From: CAZWHE01 sp964633825
Lineage (GTDB): Bacteria; Planctomycetota; B15-G4; CAYZWU01
Length of the DNA: 27,213 nucleotides
Direction of reading: 5' to 3'
NCBI GenBank assembly: GCA_964633825.1
Contig: CAZWHE010000038.1
Location: 1 to 27,213, forward strand
Part shown: positions 23,355 to 27,213 of the stretch, piece by piece
Layout: every line of letters begins with the position of its first letter
How positions within the stretch are numbered: position 1 is the stretch's first letter
Program-made: the position numbers and the translations under genes
Notes under the pieces: model-generated
Told to the model about the DNA's origin: nothing
Seen by the model: the letters and a program-made list of their open reading frames with translations, nothing else
The model's database searches: none

Positions 23355-24662
23355 CTAAGGCACGACGATAAAGCTCACCATGTCGTAATCCCAGAGGTTG
23401 GCATAATCGAAGCCGCCGTCGGGATCATCCTCGAGCACGAGCCACGCGCTGTACATCCCTACGGGCACGGCCATGTCCAGGATCGTGGCCGCATCGTCGA
23501 AAAGCCCGCCCGTGAAGTAGACGTTGTTCATACCGACCCCCCAGTTGGGAGCGCCGTAGTAACCGTAAGAGTAGACACCGCCAGCATTGCGCGAAATGAG
23601 GACCCAGATGTCCACGGCCGTGCCGGCAAAATCACGGGCCGCGATATCGATGGTCAGTACGACATTGTCGCCTTTCGTGACGATCACATTCTGGTCTTCG
23701 CCGTTGCACTCGATGTCGAGGAGGGGATCCTTGATGAGATCGAAAAAGTAGGCCGACCCGGACCACGTACCATTGTCGTCGTCCCGGCGCGCACCGACCA
23801 TGGCGATGTCACCGTAGACGGAAACCGCATATCCGAAAAGAGCATCGACGTTACCGTCGGAGGGGAGCAGCTTGACTTCCTCCGCCCATGTCCCTGAACC
23901 CGTGTCGTATTGGAACACGTACGCCGATCCGGAATTGCTCCCATTGTCATCATCCCCGTACGCCCCGAAAACAGCGACATCAGCGGAGATAGAAACACAA
24001 ACGCCGAACCAATCATCCGCAGCACCGTCGGAAGGGAGGAGCTTGGCTTCCTCCGCCCACGTCCCCGAACCGGTGTCATAACGGAACACGCACGCCGACC
24101 CAGAATCAGTACCATTGTCATCTTCCCAGAACGCTCCGATAATGGCGATATCGCTGGAGACAAAAACCGAGGCGCCGAACCAATCCTCCGCCGCGCCGTC
24201 GGAGGGGAGCAGCTTGGCTTCCTCCAACCACGTCCCGGAACCGGAATCGTAACGGAATACATAGGCAGATCCGGAATTCGTTCCATAATCATCATTTGAT
24301 CGCGCTCCGATCAATGTGACATCGCCGGAGATTGAACCCGATATGCCGAACCAATCCTCCGCCGCGCCGTCGGAGGGGAGCAGCTTGGCTTCCTCCAGCC
24401 AGTTTCCGGAATATGCATCGTAACGGTAAACATAGGCCGACCCGGAATTGGTGCCATTGTCATCATCTTCATGCGCTCCGATCAAGGTGACATCGCCGGA
24501 GATGGAAACAGGACAACCGAACTGGTCATATGCCGCCCCATCCAAGGCGAGCAGCTTCTGGTCCTCATTCATCTGACCCAGCGCCAAAGTTGCGACCATT
24601 GCCAGCAAGAAGATGGGCAGTACTGCTTTTCGGAAAATCGATAGGTAATTTGGGCGTGTCAT
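23355..24662 (-). CDS. Secreted FG-GAP-like repeat protein
   Basis: This 435-residue exported protein has a signal peptide in residues 1-30 (KAVLPIFLLAMVATLALG). Five consecutive 57-residue repeats follow (about 36-316). The unit is KLLPSDGAAEDWFGxSVSISGDVxLIGAxxDDDNGTNSGSAYVFxYDxGSGTWxEEA. This is the FG-GAP/integrin-alpha type blade with an Asp-rich calcium-loop-like DDDNGTNSG. A different C-terminal domain (about 317-435, from DPLLDIECNGEDQNVIVTKG) looks like an Ig-like module seen on other secreted proteins of environmental bacteria. ATG 24662 has GGAGGAG upstream. A five-bladed repeat set could form a partial or oligomer-completed propeller. Binding rather than catalysis is the likely role. 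Confidence 0.88.
   Translation of the reverse strand: MTRPNYLSIFRKAVLPIFLLAMVATLALGQMNEDQKLLALDGAAYDQFGCPVSISGDVTLIGAHEDDDNGTNSGSAYVYRYDAYSGNWLEEAKLLPSDGAAEDWFGISGSISGDVTLIGARSNDDYGTNSGSAYVFRYDSGSGTWLEEAKLLPSDGAAEDWFGASVFVSSDIAIIGAFWEDDNGTDSGSACVFRYDTGSGTWAEEAKLLPSDGAADDWFGVCVSISADVAVFGAYGDDDNGSNSGSAYVFQYDTGSGTWAEEVKLLPSDGNVDALFGYAVSVYGDIAMVGARRDDDNGTWSGSAYFFDLIKDPLLDIECNGEDQNVIVTKGDNVVLTIDIAARDFAGTAVDIWVLISRNAGGVYSYGYYGAPNWGVGMNNVYFTGGLFDDAATILDMAVPVGMYSAWLVLEDDPDGGFDYANLWDYDMVSFIVVP
23720..24557 (-). repeat. Five 171-bp tandem repeats
   Basis: The repeats encode the FG-GAP-like units, at roughly 24557-24387, 24386-24216, 24215-24045, 24044-23874 and 23873-23720. DNA similarity is high between neighbours: blocks beginning near 24179 and 24350 are essentially identical over about 45 bases, exactly 171 bases apart. 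This indicates recent in-frame amplification. Confidence 0.85.
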
Positions 24663-24759
24663 TGAGTTCTCCTCCTTCAAAAAGTGACCCGAAACCAAAT
24701 CCTTAATAATCCGGAGCCTGAGTCTTAAACATCAAGCAGCCGGTTTTAGGCCGTATTTT

Positions 24760-24789
24760 ATGATACCACAAATTTACTGATTAAAACAA
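24760..24789 (-). promoter_or_regulatory. Candidate promoter for the FG-GAP-like gene
   Basis: On the minus strand TTGTTT (24789-24784) and TATCAT (24765-24760) are separated by 18 bases in an AT-rich stretch, with about 90 bases to the start codon. It is a fair match to a housekeeping promoter, but the -35 is weak. Confidence 0.35.
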
Positions 24790-24910
24790 CCCTCTTTACC
24801 CATAACGCCACCGCCCGATTGATTTCGGTTCTCGATGGCTCTGATTAACTCGATCAAAAATCCCAGAAACAAAATGAATAGAAACGAAACGCTTTAACGG
24901 CCGGCGGGTT

Positions 24911-24916
24911 TATAAT
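24911..24916 (+). promoter_or_regulatory. Candidate -10 element for 24952 gene
   Basis: A perfect TATAAT lies 35 bases before ATG 24952 in a locally GC-rich context. No good -35 at 16-18 bases was found (AACGCT lies there). The remaining 24663-24951 gap is AT-rich and shows no gene. Confidence 0.4.
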
Positions 24917-24951
24917 GAAGTCCGAAGCCTGTAATTCCAAAGGAGAGCACC

Positions 24952-26652
24952 ATGTCACGACCCAGCCATTCCGCATGTCTTTCCCTGACGGCGGCCTTCC
25001 TGATGGCCGCTCTTTTCTTTTCCCCTTTTGCGGCCGGGCAGAGCCAGCCGCCGATCAACATCATCTTCGACATGCACAGCGATCCCCTTCCCCAGGCCAA
25101 TTACCCGGTCAAGCTGATTTATTACCAGACCGACCAGCTCGACAACGGCAACTGGGTCCTCGACCAGACCGAACCGCTCGGAGTCGAGATCAGTTATCTC
25201 GCCTGCGGCGAGTTCATGGAGTTCGTCTGCCAGGACGGCGCCGGCGGCCCGGGCGCCCTCTTTTTGCAGCGTATTTACTCGAGCGGCGGCCAGATCGCGT
25301 CCCATTCCCACAATGAGTACCGCCGCGGGGCTTTTGACTGGCCTTCTCTGCCTTACAACGCCACCCTGCCCGAGGCGGCCCAGTCCTGGACGGACAACAT
25401 CACCTGGGTCAACAACGCCATCCTGACGGCATACGGCCCCACGCCGCCCGAGCCCCTCGACGTGATCAACTGCGTGAAGGGCGCCCACCTGCCCAAGACC
25501 GAGCACGATTATCACGCTTTCATGGACTATTTCGGGATCGAGATCCGCGAAGGAGGCGCCGAGGAGGATTATTACGGCCTCTACAACCACCACATCCTCA
25601 ATCCCTTCCGCCCCTCCGAAACGAACTACATGAGCGAGGACCTCTCCGCCCCCTTCGTGGCCATTCCCCAGGGCGCCGTGATCGGCAAGGCCGCCGTTCA
25701 CCATGGAATCTTCCAGGACATGACGGCCCCCAACGTGAAGCGGATGTTCATCCAGGCATACCTCAACTGGAGGCACAACGACAGGAACGGCCTCCCCGAA
25801 AAGGTCTGGTGCTTCGGCTGGGGATCGCACAACCACGACTACCAGCCGGGCAGCCAGACACGGACCGACATGGTCGAAATGATCAACTGGCTGAACGACA
25901 ACTTCATCGGAAAGGTCGATGCCACGGGATCGGTGATCGCCGGCTGGAACACCCAGAGAGGCGCCGGCGAAGATTATTTCGCATGGGAAGCCGCGCACCC
26001 GGGGGTTTCGTCCTTCGACTCGAACGGCTCATACCTCGACTGGAACGACTACCAGTACCTGCGCGCCGTCTGCCAGGAGCTCTGGGAAGCCCAGCACGCG
26101 GCCGACCTCAACATGGGCGGCGGAATCACGGCGTGGCACCTCAACAAGGGACCGAAAAACATCGTTGTCGCTTTCTCCGATTCGGGAGCCGTGACAGAGG
26201 ATTTCAGCGCCTATGTGAGCAATCCCTGCCGCGTCGTGGGCGCCGAGACGGGCCTTCTCACCGGCGATGATTCCGCGTCGGTCACACTGGAAAGCGAGCC
26301 CGTGATCATCACGGAAGCAGCGCCTACTATCGCCGTTTTCGGAACACCGGCTCTCGGGCAGACCATACTCTTCACCGTGTCGGGCGACCCGGCCGCCCGG
26401 GGCTTCGTCTATGCCTCGACGGCGCCGGACAGCGCCCTCATCCCCTACGTGGGACGGCGATTGATCAGCCCCTCCGCGCCAGGGTTCAGGCGCCTCGGAG
26501 AAGGACCGATGACGGGCGGGTCGTTCACCCTGCCCGTGGCCATTCCCAATAATCCCTCGCTTTCGGGCGTGACCTTCTTTTCCCAGGGCGTTGAAAAGAA
26601 CGACCTCGGCGAGATCCTCACGGTCAACTCCCTGGAGATCACGATTCTCTAA
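24952..26652 (+). CDS. Large secreted protein, possibly polysaccharide-deacetylase-like, with C-terminal beta module
   Basis: This 566-residue protein has a signal peptide (LTAAFLMAALFFSPFAAG, cleavage near residue 30). Residues about 34-440 form a domain I cannot assign with confidence. IIFDMHSDP (37-45) early on and GGQIASHSHNEYRRG (112-126) later recall the Asp and His motifs of NodB-type deacetylases, and further His-rich sites occur at NHH (212-214) and WGSHNHDYQ. These would suit a metal-dependent carbohydrate-active enzyme. From about 455 to the end is a beta-sandwich-like module (GQTILFTVSGDPAARGFVYA, LPVAIPNNPSLSGVTFFSQG, ending VNSLEITIL). It resembles a C-terminal domain recurrent in planctomycete-type secreted proteins. 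ATG 24952 has AAAGGAG upstream. The enzymatic role is a suggestion only. Confidence 0.8.
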   Translation: MSRPSHSACLSLTAAFLMAALFFSPFAAGQSQPPINIIFDMHSDPLPQANYPVKLIYYQTDQLDNGNWVLDQTEPLGVEISYLACGEFMEFVCQDGAGGPGALFLQRIYSSGGQIASHSHNEYRRGAFDWPSLPYNATLPEAAQSWTDNITWVNNAILTAYGPTPPEPLDVINCVKGAHLPKTEHDYHAFMDYFGIEIREGGAEEDYYGLYNHHILNPFRPSETNYMSEDLSAPFVAIPQGAVIGKAAVHHGIFQDMTAPNVKRMFIQAYLNWRHNDRNGLPEKVWCFGWGSHNHDYQPGSQTRTDMVEMINWLNDNFIGKVDATGSVIAGWNTQRGAGEDYFAWEAAHPGVSSFDSNGSYLDWNDYQYLRAVCQELWEAQHAADLNMGGGITAWHLNKGPKNIVVAFSDSGAVTEDFSAYVSNPCRVVGAETGLLTGDDSASVTLESEPVIITEAAPTIAVFGTPALGQTILFTVSGDPAARGFVYASTAPDSALIPYVGRRLISPSAPGFRRLGEGPMTGGSFTLPVAIPNNPSLSGVTFFSQGVEKNDLGEILTVNSLEITIL

Positions 26653-26679
26653 GCGCCGGCATCTCATCGCGTAAAGCCG

Positions 26680-26710
26680 GGACCGGATAGAGGTCGGCCC
26701 TATCCGGTCC
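26680..26710. terminator. Hairpin after the 24952-26652 gene
   Basis: GGACCGGATAG (26680-26690) and CTATCCGGTCC (26700-26710) form a perfect 11-bp stem with a 9-base loop, 28 bases after the stop codon. There is no U-run, so it is a probable but not classical terminator. Nothing else was recognised up to 26839 apart from AT-rich sequence near 26735-26760 that may hold a promoter. Confidence 0.55.
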
Positions 26711-26839
26711 ATCACGTATGGTCCCGAACCCTCCTTGAATTATCTCTGGAATTAATATTTACTGGAAAACACCCGATAAGGAGATCGCTCGATCCATCAT
26801 TCAAGCGACCCGGCCAGAGAATAACGATCGGAAAAAACG

Positions 26840-27213
26840 ATGAAAATCAGCAAGTACATGACACGAAAGCTCATCAGCACGACCCCGGAAACATCGGTCA
26901 AGAACGCCTTTCTCACCATGCGGACCCACCGGGTCCGCCATCTTCCCGTCGTGGAAGGCGACAAGCTGGTCGGCATCATCAGCGACCGGGACCTGCGAAG
27001 GCCGAAATGGGTGGACGCGCTCGATGACTGGACGACATATTACCAGATCAACGACGACGTGGCGGTCAAGGACGTAATGACCAAGAATCCCGAGATCGTT
27101 CACACTTACGACAGGGTTTTGAAGGCGGTCCGGATCTTCAGGGAACAGCGATACGGAGCTCTTCCCGTGCTCGACAAGAATAACGACCTCGTGGGCATTC
27201 TGTCGGCCCAGGA
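26840..27213 (+). CDS. CBS-domain pair protein, 3' end missing
   Basis: The frame opens at ATG 26840 (MKISKYMTRKLISTTPETSV) and runs off the right edge with 124 codons visible. Two CBS domains are seen. The first is about 1-60, with a conserved RVRHLPVVEGDKLVGIISDR core. The second starts near 75 (VKDVMTKNPEIVHTYD) with YGALPVLDKNNDLVGILSAQ. CBS pairs bind adenine nucleotides and regulate an attached domain or partner; whether another domain follows lies outside the window. A TAA at 26822-26824 in the same frame excludes a longer start, and the ribosome site is weak (CGGAAAA). Confidence 0.9.
   Translation, partial: MKISKYMTRKLISTTPETSVKNAFLTMRTHRVRHLPVVEGDKLVGIISDRDLRRPKWVDALDDWTTYYQINDDVAVKDVMTKNPEIVHTYDRVLKAVRIFREQRYGALPVLDKNNDLVGILSAQ

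Noticed and set aside
1..27213. tRNA, rRNA, transposase, phage or defence genes
   Set aside because: None was recognisable by eye on either strand; a dedicated tRNA or covariance search was not possible here.

Overview
The window is a GC-rich, densely coded bacterial chromosome segment, most likely from an uncultivated lineage. Several traits resemble Planctomycetota or neighbouring environmental phyla: an ECF sigma factor fused through a membrane segment to a large carboxypeptidase-regulatory-like region, many secreted repeat proteins with recurring C-terminal modules, and an archaeal-type HMG-CoA synthase in a bacterial setting. This placement is inferred from gene style only. No rRNA, tRNA, CRISPR array, insertion sequence or phage module was recognised.

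Layout. 1-809 is the 3' end of a secreted BNR/Asp-box protein. 881-5180 (minus strand) holds two closely related copies of an unnamed secreted family (A and B) flanking a right-handed beta-helix protein; both copies carry the same 5' leader. 5198-5448 is non-coding, with a short perfect hairpin and an imperfect palindrome of about 194 bp. 5445-12626 (minus) is a seven-gene metabolic run: archaeal-type HMG-CoA synthase, thiolase, DUF35 zinc-ribbon/OB protein, methylcrotonyl-CoA carboxylase-type carboxyltransferase, LiuC-like hydratase, biotin carboxylase and biotin carrier. Together they meet at HMG-CoA: the carboxylase and hydratase link 3-methylcrotonyl-CoA to HMG-CoA, and the synthase, thiolase and DUF35 set links HMG-CoA to acetyl-CoA. 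No HMG-CoA lyase is present in the window.

12976-15632 (plus) encodes a hybrid histidine kinase followed by a decayed receiver-domain gene with an in-frame TAG and a lost phospho-acceptor Asp. 15638-16833 (minus) is a methylguanine-DNA methyltransferase overlapping a multi-pass membrane protein. 17040-19679 (plus) is the sigma-factor fusion. 19708-21969 (minus) is PriA helicase.

22217-26652 returns to secreted proteins: a third member of the A/B family, a strong bidirectional terminator, a protein with five nearly identical 57-residue FG-GAP-like repeats, and a large secreted protein with weak polysaccharide-deacetylase-like features. The window ends inside a CBS-pair protein (26840 onward), cut by the edge. 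Start codons were chosen mainly by Shine-Dalgarno position and signal-peptide shape.
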